NCBI RefSeq assembly: GCF_014356525.2
Contig: NC_052518.1
Coordinates: 30,490,213-30,554,212 of the forward strand
DNA length: 64,000 nucleotides
Direction of reading: 5' to 3'
From: Nilaparvata lugens
Taxonomy: Eukaryota > Arthropoda > Insecta > Hemiptera > Delphacidae
Shown: piece by piece, positions 18,730-27,703 of the stretch
How positions within the stretch are numbered: the stretch's first letter is position 1
Layout of the letters: the number at the start of each line of letters is the position of its first letter
Notes under the pieces: model-generated
Database searches by the model: none
The model's input: only the letters and a program-made list of their open reading frames with translations
What the model was told of the DNA's origin: nothing
Made by a program: the position numbers and the translations under genes

Positions 18730-19683
18730 ATGAATATTATTAGATCTAAGCTAGCTTTAGAGCTTCATAGCGTGCCGTGTGTGAACTATCCCACTCGCAA
18801 GTATGAACTGAAAAGTGAAAAAGATCTCCTTCAAGCAGACCTTATTGAAATGATAAGTTTATCACGTTTTAATAAGGGTTATAAATATATCTTAGTTGTT
18901 ATTAATTGTTTTACAAAATTTGCATATTGTGTACCATTAAAAGACAAGACAAGTCAATCTGTATTTAACGCTCTCCAACCAATTATTTCTAAAAATAAGG
19001 GCATTAAGCTGTTTCAAACAGATCAGGGAACAGAATTCTTCAATTCAAAAGTTAAAGCATTATTAGATAAATATAGTATTAAACATTACCATGTTTTTAC
19101 CGATAAGAAAGCCTCCATAGTTGAACGGCTGATTAGAACACTGAAATCGAAAATTTATAGATATTTAACTGAGCACGGAACCAAAAACTGGTTAACCAAT
19201 CTAGACAGTTTGGTTCAAAATTATAATGCTACAGTGCACAGTTCAATTAGAATGAAACCTAAAGATGTTCGCAGGAAAGATCGTACACATGTTTTATCGT
19301 CATTGAATTCTGCATTCAATAGACGATATAAATTGAAAAATTCAAAACCAAAATTTAAGCTAGGCGATATCGTGCGAATCTCGAAGAAACGATTATTTTT
19401 CGATAAATCTTATAACATAAACTGGAGCGCAGAGTATTTTGTGATTCATTCTATATTTCCTTCCAAACCTATAACCTACTCACTGAGAGATCTAAACGGT
19501 GAAGTAATTAGTGGCCGGTTTTATGCAGAAGAAATTAAAAAAACGCAATTAAACGAAACGGAGAGACAAGTGTATTTGATTGAAAAAATATTAAAACGTG
19601 ATAAAAAAGGATTGTTAGTGAAATGGATTGGATTTTCTAAACCTAGCTATATTAGTAAAGATCAATTATTAGATGAAAAATAA
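18730..19683 (+). CDS. INT: Retroviral-type integrase with chromodomain-like C-terminus
   Basis: 317 residues from ATG 18730 (the frame opens slightly earlier at a TTG). The RNase-H-fold core has D37 (LQADLIEM), D98 (QTDQGTEF) and E132 (ASIVERLIRTLK), a D,D-33-E arrangement. A basic linker, an SH3-like stretch (ITYSLRDLNGEVISG, 248-262) and a chromodomain-like tail (YLIEKILKRDKKGLLVKW, 282-299) follow. Such integrases join the linear element to host DNA with a 6-bp stagger; the tail may direct it to modified chromatin. No HHCC zinc domain, as is usual in Mavericks. It follows the polymerase by 60 bp. Intact. Confidence 0.95.
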   Translation: MNIIRSKLALELHSVPCVNYPTRKYELKSEKDLLQADLIEMISLSRFNKGYKYILVVINCFTKFAYCVPLKDKTSQSVFNALQPIISKNKGIKLFQTDQGTEFFNSKVKALLDKYSIKHYHVFTDKKASIVERLIRTLKSKIYRYLTEHGTKNWLTNLDSLVQNYNATVHSSIRMKPKDVRRKDRTHVLSSLNSAFNRRYKLKNSKPKFKLGDIVRISKKRLFFDKSYNINWSAEYFVIHSIFPSKPITYSLRDLNGEVISGRFYAEEIKKTQLNETERQVYLIEKILKRDKKGLLVKWIGFSKPSYISKDQLLDEK

Positions 19684-20040
19684 TCTTTTGTACTCAATTG
19701 TAAATAACATGTACATTTATTGTAAATAATCTATTGAACATTTATTGTAAATATCATGATGTACATTTGTTGAAAATATATTAGAAGTATTATTTGTCAT
19801 CATCAAACATTGGTTCTCATTTCGTAATATAAGAATCTTTTGAACATCCATAATCTGTCTGATGATGAGGAGGAGAGGAGGTGGAGAGTGTTGGCCTGCA
19901 TTCCAATCTCTGGGAAACGCCTCTCTATACATGTAGCGTCATCATGCCCTTGGTCATTGTTCTAAATACCAGTGGCTTTGTTCTAACTATTGTAAAAATT
20001 TTCAGTACCTTATCAGATCACGTTCTGTACGTTTGTAATC
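19684..20040 (+). other. Spacer between integrase and ATPase
   Basis: No gene. 19695-19790 repeats acatttattgtaaataatct with variations. An acceptor-like attgtaaaaattttcag (AG 20004-20005) lies 36 bp before the ATPase ATG. Confidence 0.5.
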
Positions 20041-20724
20041 ATGAGCCAATTACCAATTGTTAACTTTGATAAATTAATTACAAATAAAGAAAAGCCTGCA
20101 TTTTGTAAAAATGGAGATCTACTACCTCACAATGCACGAATGTTAATTATATCTCCCAGTGCTGGGGGAAAAACAAATCTCTTATTTAATTTAGTATTTG
20201 CTGAAAATGGTTTAAAATTTAAGCACATTTACTTATTTAGCAAAAGTTTATATCAACCAAAATATGTTTTTTTAAATAAGGTATTTGCAGGTTTGAAAAA
20301 TATCGGATTTCACATGAAAGATGATGTGAGCCAAATTCCCCATCCAAACCGTATCCCTGAATATAGCTTGGTAATTTTTGATGACTTGCAACTGAGTAAT
20401 GTGCCACAGATAAGAGAATATTTTACTATGGGACGACATCGAAATATTGACACTGCATATTTAATTCAGAGTTATGGAGCTACACAGAAACATTTCACTA
20501 GAGATAACGCAAATATGATAATAATTTTTAAGATGGATTTATTGAGTCTGAAATTAATTCACAGAGATCATGTTGGAGGAGATATGTCTTATAAAGATTT
20601 CAGTAAACTTTGTCATACAGTTTGGAATCGTAAACCGCATAATTTTCTTACAATTTTAAAAGAATGTAATATAAAGGAAGGAAAATATCGGGATTCACTG
20701 GACACGATTCTTTCCGTTCAGTAG
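20041..20724 (+). CDS. ATP: FtsK/HerA-type DNA-packaging ATPase
   Basis: 227 residues, the usual length for Polinton and adintovirus packaging ATPases. The Walker A loop is SPSAGGKT (38-45), with Ser where many relatives have Gly; Walker B is LVIFDDLQ (110-117) with the Asp pair at 114-115; a polar sensor-like LIQSYGAT follows at 141-148. The enzyme would pump the genome into capsids, acting in the nucleus with the capsid proteins. Starts at ATG 20041. Intact, and followed within 21 bp by the next gene. Confidence 0.93.
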   Translation: MSQLPIVNFDKLITNKEKPAFCKNGDLLPHNARMLIISPSAGGKTNLLFNLVFAENGLKFKHIYLFSKSLYQPKYVFLNKVFAGLKNIGFHMKDDVSQIPHPNRIPEYSLVIFDDLQLSNVPQIREYFTMGRHRNIDTAYLIQSYGATQKHFTRDNANMIIIFKMDLLSLKLIHRDHVGGDMSYKDFSKLCHTVWNRKPHNFLTILKECNIKEGKYRDSLDTILSVQ

Positions 20725-20745
20725 AGATTAATTCTTTGTACAGTC

Positions 20746-21696
20746 ATGTTGTCTAAAACACATATGAGGAGGAGGAAGAGGAGAGGAAATAGCATAGTAA
20801 ATAACAAGAAGGAGAGTTTAATAGAAAAGATTAAGAAATTGAGAAAGGTGATCAGTGACAAGCATAAAAGCTTAGTCAATTTTGAAAAACGAACGGAGGA
20901 ATTCAATAGGAAAACTCTTTCGCCATTAATAGAACCTATAATTGAATTGGGAAAAACCAAATCTAGTTTGCACTCTAATCATGATTTTACACCTAAAAAG
21001 GAAGAAGTAAAAGAGGAACAAGAGAGTATGGATATTGATGATAATGAGGAGGGGGATGAAGAGAGTTATGAGAGTTCAACAGACAATTTTTTAAGCTCGA
21101 CTAAATTTGAAAACAGTTTACTTGGTTCTAGCAGAAACGATGATGTGCTGTCACAATATCTAAAAACGTTTCATGCGGAAAAAGTGAATAATTCAATCAG
21201 TTATGGAATTTCATATAATTCTAAAGATGACGTGTATTATATTGGAAATCAGCAAGTAATATTCGATAACGGTTATATAGATATTGATAGTGAAAGATTC
21301 CGTTTAACACATGGTCTACTTGAGTTATTATTCAGTGCGAGACCAAACTCAAATCTTTATAATCAGAGAGATCTGGATAAGTATAAAAAAATCTTAACAC
21401 TTACAAGCATACATTTAGATCGAAGAGGCTATGTTAAACGAAATCAGGGAATTAAATCGCAAATGATTCAAAAGTTATTTCCCAGTAAAAAACTTAGTAA
21501 AAAGAAGGGTTGGGGTTTATTGAAATTTGCAAAAAATAATTCTCATGATAGAATTTATCAATACTTTGATAATTTTGACGAATTAGTGGAAAGATTAAAT
21601 TTACTCTATTCCTCAAAAGCTAGTGGCAACACCGGGCATGATGTGGAGATCGCGTCTATAATTGAAGAGCTAAAAGAAGCAAAATTAATTGTTTAG
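20746..21696 (+). CDS. DUF8207-like Maverick protein
   Basis: 316 residues from ATG 20746, which lies 2 bp after an acceptor-like attctttgtacag. N-terminus strongly basic (MRRRKRRGN), then a predicted coiled coil (about 24-60), a very acidic stretch (about 84-108) and a globular C-terminal part with HGLLELLFSARPNS and YKKILTLTSIHLDRRGY. This arrangement (YG.. ... LxELxFxxxP ... YxxIL) is that of arthropod proteins that I recall being annotated as DUF8207 and found beside Maverick genes; I could not check it. Function unknown; position between packaging ATPase and virion genes suggests a virion or assembly role. Intact. Confidence 0.75.
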   Translation: MLSKTHMRRRKRRGNSIVNNKKESLIEKIKKLRKVISDKHKSLVNFEKRTEEFNRKTLSPLIEPIIELGKTKSSLHSNHDFTPKKEEVKEEQESMDIDDNEEGDEESYESSTDNFLSSTKFENSLLGSSRNDDVLSQYLKTFHAEKVNNSISYGISYNSKDDVYYIGNQQVIFDNGYIDIDSERFRLTHGLLELLFSARPNSNLYNQRDLDKYKKILTLTSIHLDRRGYVKRNQGIKSQMIQKLFPSKKLSKKKGWGLLKFAKNNSHDRIYQYFDNFDELVERLNLLYSSKASGNTGHDVEIASIIEELKEAKLIV

Positions 21697-21703
21697 TGTT
21701 ACG

Positions 21704-22742
21704 ATGACTCTACATCGATTCGGACGAATTGATACGCCTAGTGCTAGCGGACCTGTTGCTAATCTTACGTGTGATATTGACTCGATAACACAGAAGATAA
21801 TCGAATCGATAAATCAACAAGGAATCAGCGAAGCTGTGAAATTTTATTTAGATTCGCAAATAACCAAACTCGTTTCGGAAAATACAAAGAATATTGGAGT
21901 GAGCATAATTGAAAGAGAACATATTCTAAGTACATTACAAAATTTCAGTGCTAATATCGATAAAGCTATTGCAGAGAGAACTCTAAATTTAGAATCCGCT
22001 CTAGGAGAAGTGAAAACTTTAACAGACAGCTTTTCATCTCAGTTGCTCAGTATTAACAACGATAAAGTTGATAAAGCTTATTTAGATGAGAAATTAAAAG
22101 CCATATCGGATAAAATTAAGAATTTGGAGGTGCTGGACAGAAACTATCTCAATACTAAATTAAAACAACTTAGTACAGAAATTTTTACTAAAGTAAATGA
22201 AACACATCCATCGGAATTGATAAGCAATATTTAGAATCTACTTTGCAGAAATTGACTAGTTCTTCATTAACAAAGGAAGAGTTTGAAAAACGATTATCTG
22301 AAATGGCGAGTGCAATAAAAGCTAATATTATGGAGGGTATTGAACAATTCATTACAAAAGATGCTATTGCTATTCTAATTGAGCAAATTGCGGAAAAGTA
22401 CGCAACTAAAAATGATATAGGAGATTTTATTAAGAAAAACGAGATGGCAGTCGCTGTGAAAAGCGTTCGTGATGAAATAGCTGAGGCAATTAAAAATTCG
22501 GAAGAGGGTGCTGTCATGAGACTGCAATGTTCGGCTCCATTCATTGACTATCTAAATTATTCATACACAGAGTGGCCCTGGACATCGTATCCAAATACGC
22601 CCAGGTTTCTTTTCACATGAACTGGATTGAGGCCAAACAACATAACCTTACAGAAAATCAGGTAGTGCAAATTATTACAGAAAAAATGGATTTAGCCAAA
22701 TATAAAGACTTTATATTGGGCCGAAAACATAAAATCTTGTAA
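21704..22742 (+). pseudogene. Long coiled-coil protein, at least two frameshifts
   Basis: Frame one, ATG 21704 to 22234, is mostly heptad-patterned helix (for example ERTLNLESALGEVKTL). The same coiled-coil style continues in a second frame that is open well upstream of 22243 and runs to 22620 (SLTKEEFEKRLSEMASAIKA), and a third frame carries an apparent C-terminus ending at 22742 (KDFILGRKHKIL). Junctions fall near 22200-22206 and near 22540. Together this looks like one former protein of about 340 residues, possibly a virion fibre or core component; the role is inference. The breaks could be mutations or assembly indels. It starts 8 bp after the previous stop. Confidence 0.65.
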
Positions 22743-22923
22743 ACAGTTGTGTGAGAGAGAGTGAACGATATGTTGTTTCAGTCTAGACATTTTTGACTAT
22801 GATTGATTGTGGTGTGAATTCATTTCCAACTCGATTGAAAATTAAACCAATTCAATTCAAGTTGATGTATTGATTAATTAACCTCAGTTAATGTTCAACC
22901 ATTGAGTTGAAAGGTAATGAAAA
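22743..22923. other. Short spacer before the PLA2 gene
   Basis: AT-rich; no gene or clear promoter seen. Confidence 0.4.
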
Positions 22924-23609
22924 ATGGTATGTAGGAGAAAAAAGCAGAGTTCGAGGAAACGGGGTAGAGGAATCTTGAGTTCAGCGGCAAGAGTTTTTAA
23001 AGGTGTGTCAGGTTTGGCAGGTAATGTGACATCAACTATTTTAAATAAGGTAATTGATAACCTGGGAGAAGAATATCATATTCGGGATACGAGTATTGCG
23101 GGCCGGGCACCAAGGTTAATGAAAGGTTAAAGAGAGGTGATCAAGGTATAAATTCATTAGATAGAGCTTGCAAGATACATGATATAGCCTATACTCAAAA
23201 TAGCGATAATAAAACTCGAGCGGTAGCTGACAGAGCTCTAGCAAACGCTGCATGGGACATTTTCAAAAATCCTCAAACACCCCTTGCCGAGAAAGCACTT
23301 AGCTATCTTGTTACAAACGTTATGAAAGCTAAAGCGGCGTTTGGTGGGTCTTTGAGAAAGAAGAAGAAGAAGAAGAATGAGAGGAGAAGTTATAGTAATG
23401 ATATTAGACGCAAAGCTATAGCTCAGTTGAAACAACATATTGCAGGAAAAGGATATTATTTGAAGCCTTACCCACCGCTTAGTGGTGGCAGACTTCTACC
23501 CCCAGCCCCACCACCACCACCACCATCATATGGAGTGAGTTTATTCCCTCAAGTTAAGAAACGTAGAACAACAAAGAAGAGTAGGAAGAAGAAGAAGAAG
23601 AAGGCATGA
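22924..23609 (+). pseudogene. Parvovirus-type phospholipase A2 minor capsid protein, one frameshift
   Basis: The first frame (ATG 22924 to 23130) gives a basic N-terminus (CRRKKQSSRKRGRG) and a Gly/Ala amphipathic stretch (VFKGVSGLAGNV). The next frame, open from before 23094 to 23609, has the calcium loop YCGPGT (23094-23111) and the catalytic CKIHDIAY (His codon 23178, Asp 23181), then ADRALANAAWDIF. This is the sPLA2 signature of parvovirus VP1 and of some adintovirus virion proteins, used to breach endosomal membranes. A proline run (PPAPPPPPP) and a very basic tail end it. The frame change lies just before 23094; active-site residues are all present. Its stop overlaps the protease start (ATGA). 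Confidence 0.85.
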
Positions 23610-23965
23610 ATATTGAAGGAGAATTGAGTAATTATGATTTGATTGATTGGTCAAAATTATTACAGATTCAGCTAAGAGGAATATATATGCTAGATGCATT
23701 ACCCAAAAAAATTCTAAAAAACGAAAATGCCATTGTGAATTTAGCAAGGGAAAGCGAGGATGGCACACATTGGGTAGCATATAAAGTTGACTCTAATATA
23801 TGGTATTTTGATCCAATTGGAAATTTACAACCGCCATATGAATTGGACAAATATTGGAAAAAAGAAAATGGAGTAAATATATTTTATAATGTGGAGCATA
23901 TGCAGCCATTAAATAGCGATTTTTGTGGCCATCTTACATTATTGTTTCTTGCAAATCAGTTGTAA
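23606..23965 (+). CDS. PRO: Adenain-like cysteine maturation protease
   Basis: 119 residues, shorter than adenovirus protease (about 204), but with its catalytic layout: His55 in GTHWVAYK, Asp69 in WYFDPIGN (Glu/Asp position), Gln100 in HMQPLNS and nucleophile Cys107 in DFCGHLTLLFL. It would cleave capsid precursors during virion maturation. The start codon overlaps the stop of the PLA2 gene by four bases, suggesting coupled or leaky translation. Intact. Confidence 0.92.
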   Translation: MNIEGELSNYDLIDWSKLLQIQLRGIYMLDALPKKILKNENAIVNLARESEDGTHWVAYKVDSNIWYFDPIGNLQPPYELDKYWKKENGVNIFYNVEHMQPLNSDFCGHLTLLFLANQL

Positions 23966-23991
23966 TTAAGTGTTTGTGGTGAACACACAAG

Positions 23992-24684
23992 ATGGTCGTT
24001 ATTACCTCAAGATCAAAGTCAAGTAACCTCTATGAACATTTACAAGAAATTATAGAATTGGACAAAAATTGTGAATGGGAAATTGGACTGATTAATTTTT
24101 CTAGTTACAATAGTATTGCAAACATAAACAAAGGAACAAATTCTAGCTTCAAATATGGCGATAAGTTAATCATGTTGGATACCGGCGCATATGAACTTGA
24201 AGATATTATAAAATCTTTAAAGAATAAATTGAATATTGATGGGAAGAAGAATAAACTTATTATACGTGCAAATGCAAATACTATGAAGATTGAAATTTAT
24301 TCTGATAAGCCTATTGATTTAACACGTTCTGATTCGATTGCTAAGATACTCGGTTTTGATAATGTTGTTTTGCAAGCAAATAAATGGTATTATTCCAAAC
24401 ATTTGGTTAACATAGCAAGCATTGACAGTATTCTTGTTGAGTGTAATTTAGCATGTGGCAGTTACTTTAACGGAAAAGAAAAACATATAATCTACGAATT
24501 TTTGCCAAAGGTTCCTAGCGGTTATTTAATAAACGAAGTACCCTCTCCAATTATTTATGTACCTTTGAATACACGTCGAATTCAAACTATTAATGTAAAG
24601 GTGACAGACCAGAACGGATCGTTTATTGATTTCCGCGGAGATACAATTACAATTAGACTGCACATACGTGAAAAACAAAAGTAA
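23992..24684 (+). CDS. Penton-like minor capsid protein
   Basis: 230 residues from ATG 23992. Mostly predicted beta strands with short loops, a repeated pattern of alternating hydrophobics, and C-terminal INVKVTDQNGSFIDFRGD followed by ITIRLHIRE, a conserved ending in Polinton/adintovirus penton proteins (single jelly roll, five-fold vertices). Located between the protease and the major capsid gene, the usual place. The RGD triplet near the C-terminus is notable, since adenovirus pentons use RGD for integrin binding, but here it lies inside a conserved strand motif and may be fortuitous. Intact. Confidence 0.8.
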   Translation: MVVITSRSKSSNLYEHLQEIIELDKNCEWEIGLINFSSYNSIANINKGTNSSFKYGDKLIMLDTGAYELEDIIKSLKNKLNIDGKKNKLIIRANANTMKIEIYSDKPIDLTRSDSIAKILGFDNVVLQANKWYYSKHLVNIASIDSILVECNLACGSYFNGKEKHIIYEFLPKVPSGYLINEVPSPIIYVPLNTRRIQTINVKVTDQNGSFIDFRGDTITIRLHIREKQK

Positions 24685-24860
24685 TGGGATATCTTGTTTT
24701 TAATCCGCGTTCGAATAAGACCAATCAAGTCATTAGAGAAAGGAACGCGATAGCGTCAACATCTACTAAAAGCAATAGGGCGTTATCGGCTAAAAGTGCG
24801 AGAATATTGGAAAAATTAGGTTTTATAGTTGATTGGCGAAATGTCAGGCGCAGCAATTAG
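24684..24860 (+). CDS. 58-residue basic protein overlapping penton and major capsid genes
   Basis: Its ATG shares the last base of the penton stop (taATG at 24682-24686), and its stop (24858-24860) lies 18 bp inside the major capsid gene. The product is rich in Arg, Lys, Asn and Ser (NPRSNKTNQVIRERN, SAKSARILEKLGFIVDW) with no acidic cluster. Tight overlap at both ends suggests a real gene. By size and charge it recalls small adenovirus core peptides such as protein X/mu, and relatives sit here in other adintoviruses, but similarity is not demonstrated. Confidence 0.6.
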   Translation: MGYLVFNPRSNKTNQVIRERNAIASTSTKSNRALSAKSARILEKLGFIVDWRNVRRSN

Positions 24861-26103
24861 TGATATTCTGGATGTGGAGACAGAGCTTCAGTTTTATAAT
24901 GACATAACCAAATTCCAATTTCATACTCATACAGTTTATTCGGGACAAGAAATAAAAAACTCTGATGAAGCTCGGATAGGAATAAATTCATTGGATGTGT
25001 ACACTTTACCTTGCAAATCATTTATATTGATTGAGGGAACGGTTAGCTGCACAAAACCGGCAGCGCCTGCGATTACAGTAGCAGGGGAGGCAACTCAACC
25101 GGCTGGTGCGCCCATTGCGGCAGACTATAAATTAAGCAGTAACATAGTGGGCAACCTTTTTGATGAAATACGATACGAATTAGCAGGTCAACAAATTTCC
25201 AAATCAAGATTAATTGGTTTAACTTCTACAATTAAAGCTATTCTTGTGAAGAACGCATCTGATAAAAACACATATCATTTAGCTGGTTTTGACAGAGCAG
25301 GATATGAGCTAACAGATAATAAATTCACTTTCTGTGTGCCGTTGAAATTAATCCTTCCATTTTTTGAAGATTTTCAAAGAATAATTTTAAACTTGAAACA
25401 AGAGCTTGTATTATTGAGGTCGCCCTCAGACCTCAATTGCGTCGAGTCTGCAACCGGTACAGAGGTTAGTGTAAAAATTACTAAGCTCCAATGGCGGATG
25501 CCCTACATTACTTTAGAAGATCATGTGCGATTGAAATTTTTGAGACTGCTCGATGCCGACACTCCACTGAAATTAAGTTTCCGCCATTGGGAAATTTGTG
25601 AATTACCAAATTTGCAAAATTCACTTGTTCATTCTTGGTCAGTACGCACGACATCGAATTTTGATACTCCAAAATATATTATAATTGCATTTCAAACTGA
25701 TCGAAAGAATAAAATTAAAAAATCAATATCTAATTTTGACAGCTGTAATATTTACAATGTTAAAGTATATTTGAATAGTGAGTATTATCCATACGAAAAT
25801 CTGCTAGGTAAGAAGGAAGTTTTATACCGGATGTTCCTGGATTTCGCACCCTCGTATTATAATCATTCAATCAATAGCGAACTCGGAACAGAAATCGATT
25901 TTAAAACGTTTTGTGAATCAACACCGCTGATTGTTGTAGATTGTTCACACCAACCAAGTCATTTGAAATCATCGACAGATGTTCGTATTGAAATGGAATT
26001 TAATAGTGCAGTACCTGCAAATACTTCCGCGTATTGCGTTTTAATTAGCGATCGTGTGATGGAGTACACGCCTCTCACGAGCATGGTGAAAGAAGTTCAG
26101 TAA
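24841..26103 (+). CDS. MCP: Major capsid protein (hexon-like, double jelly roll)
   Basis: 420 residues from ATG 24841 (the frame opens at an upstream TTG). Conserved-looking points: HTHTVYSGQEI near the N-terminus, then NIVGNLFDEIRYELAGQQI with the pattern NLFDEIRYEL typical of arthropod adintovirus hexons, KLQWRMPYI mid-protein, and the closing RVMEYTPLTSMV. Beta-rich with two halves, fitting the double jelly-roll fold that forms pseudo-hexameric capsomers. No frameshift or stop. It is the last of the contiguous virion gene block. Confidence 0.88.
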   Translation: MSGAAISDILDVETELQFYNDITKFQFHTHTVYSGQEIKNSDEARIGINSLDVYTLPCKSFILIEGTVSCTKPAAPAITVAGEATQPAGAPIAADYKLSSNIVGNLFDEIRYELAGQQISKSRLIGLTSTIKAILVKNASDKNTYHLAGFDRAGYELTDNKFTFCVPLKLILPFFEDFQRIILNLKQELVLLRSPSDLNCVESATGTEVSVKITKLQWRMPYITLEDHVRLKFLRLLDADTPLKLSFRHWEICELPNLQNSLVHSWSVRTTSNFDTPKYIIIAFQTDRKNKIKKSISNFDSCNIYNVKVYLNSEYYPYENLLGKKEVLYRMFLDFAPSYYNHSINSELGTEIDFKTFCESTPLIVVDCSHQPSHLKSSTDVRIEMEFNSAVPANTSAYCVLISDRVMEYTPLTSMVKEVQ

Positions 26104-26138
26104 TTTGTTGATAGAGTGCATCACTGCATGCAATATTA

Positions 26139-26195
26139 TATATAAGGTGTGTACTGCGCCAAATGTAAGCCATTATCAGTTTTACCTTTGAACAG
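26139..26195 (+). promoter_or_regulatory. TATA/initiator and splice-acceptor-like site before the 3' accessory genes
   Basis: tatataagg at 26139-26147, then ttatcagtttt with an arthropod Inr core tcagt (26176-26180), about 38 bp apart, slightly long. cagttttacctttgaacag (AG 26194-26195) lies 5 bp before ATG 26201. Either a separate promoter or an acceptor for an upstream leader. Confidence 0.4.
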
Positions 26196-26200
26196 GAATC

Positions 26201-27191
26201 ATGTCCTATTCTTTGTGTTCTGATATTTTGGACAAGCCACAAACTCGCTCTATTGGTATCCAGTGTGATCTTGATTCTGATATTTTGGACAAAGCTCAAA
26301 CTCAGTCGTCGGTACTTTACGATATTGAATCAACAAGTTTCTATTATGAACCAAGGAGAAGCAGTACACCAATCCAGAAGTCGGGAGAGAGGAGGAGGAG
26401 GAGGAGGGGGCACCAGAGGTGGAGGAACAGAAACGTGAAGAGGAACAGAAAGGAGTGGACGACAAGCAGACACCTACGAAAATTGCTACGGTTGATCTTC
26501 ACTGGTTTAAACAAACTTGTAATCAAATTATTGTGAAAGAACTTGCTATCGTTGACGAGTGCAATAATTATGCTGTATTCCATTTCAAATCACCATTTGC
26601 AAAGATGGAATTGAGCGCAAAATTGTATAACGATGTAACATGGCTGGAACGTAACTATCATAAAATAAAATGGGAAGATGGAGATTTAGAATACAGTGAC
26701 TCATTAATACGTGATTACCTTGCAGGTTATGAGAAAATTTTCACAAAAGGAACTGAGAAAGCAAAGTTTTTGAGAAGATTGCATTCTAACGTACAATGCA
26801 TACCGGAGGACTTTGTCAAGCCTGATTTCAGCTTTTTCACCACTTCGTGGTGTTATGATGCATGTAAGATACATAAGTATAGACCCGATGGAAGGTGTGC
26901 TTTATTCTCTGCCCAACATTATAATTCTTTGCTGTTTAAAAATATGTATCAAACAAATAATTTCTTGTGCGAAAACAATCGAATGCAAAGTATGAAATTG
27001 GCACCGATGTATACGAATGCGCAGAAAAAAACTTTGCACGTTATGGATTCTTCTACAACGGAAAGGAATTCCAGTGTGTTTATTGCTTGCATGCACTGAG
27101 ATTGCATAAAGCTCGCACGTGTTGTCTGTCTACAATTATTAATGAAGAAAGACCGTTTAATTACTCTATAATAGTGCCCGCCTACACATAG
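26201..27191 (+). pseudogene. Accessory protein with half-BIR motif, two frameshifts
   Basis: The first frame (ATG 26201) contains a repeated block (SDILDKPQTRS, SDILDKAQTQS). Reading moves to a second frame across a (GGA)n run at about 26391-26425; that frame begins acidic and Glu-rich, then has a globular part with EKIFTKGTEKAKFL and a Cys/His cluster (WCYDACKIHKYRPDGRC). Near 26967-27000 a third frame takes over, with NFARYGFFYNGKEFQCVYC followed by His and Cys residues, ending at 27191. That block resembles the second BIR-like motif of the IAP gene (FARNGYFLH ... LQCVYC). I take the three as one former gene of about 330 residues; microsatellite slippage explains the first break. Function unknown. 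Confidence 0.55.
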
Positions 27192-27214
27192 TTTACTCCA
27201 TTCGCTCGACAACT

Positions 27215-27442
27215 ATGGATCCAACAAAGTGGTTAGCTGCTGACAACGAATTGGAAGTGAGGTTAAAAAACTGCATAGACTGGTATGATGAGTGTGAAAG
27301 TGCAATTAGGAAATCAACTCCTGAAAATTATAGTTTGGCCAAACAATTGAAAGACATTTTTCTAAGCACAGTTAATCTGAACGATATAAAAGACTATTTG
27401 TGCTATTACCGTCCACCGTCCACACAATTTGTCTATAGATAA
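27215..27442 (+). CDS. 75-residue small protein, unknown
   Basis: ATG-started, 24 bp after the preceding gene. Likely all-helical (NELEVRLKNCIDWYDECESA, then AKQLKDIFLSTVNLNDIKDY). No recognised family, signal peptide or membrane segment. Same strand and close spacing as its neighbours support a real gene. Confidence 0.45.
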   Translation: MDPTKWLAADNELEVRLKNCIDWYDECESAIRKSTPENYSLAKQLKDIFLSTVNLNDIKDYLCYYRPPSTQFVYR

Positions 27443-27560
27443 ATTAATTAAAATTGAAGATGAAGTTATGATGTATTGTTGTAGTGAAATTTTTTAATTC
27501 AGATATTTCCTCGAACATTTTGGTTTAGTATCAGTGTAGACTTGATTGAGTGAGGACGCG

Positions 27561-27678
27561 AGATACGCCCCCCTCAGACACAACTGTTACAACTAAGTGC
27601 ACATTCCTACCTTATCAAGAGATACGCCCCCCTCAGACACAACTGTTACAGCTAAGTTCACATTCCTACCTTATCAAT
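27561..27678. repeat. 59-bp tandem repeat, two units
   Basis: agatacgcccccctcagaca onward is repeated at 27561 and 27620 with two substitutions. Between the 75-residue and 106-residue genes. Confidence 0.85.
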
Positions 27679-27703
27679 TATAGTTCATAGCTTGATCTAG
27701 GTC

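Noticed and set aside
23322..23609. Separate gene starting at ATG 23322
   Set aside because: The frame is open upstream through the PLA2 active site, so this is the tail of the PLA2 protein.
24660..24684. Integrin-binding role for the RGD in the penton-like protein
   Set aside because: The triplet sits in a conserved structural ending and arthropod relatives need not use integrins; not enough evidence to claim it.
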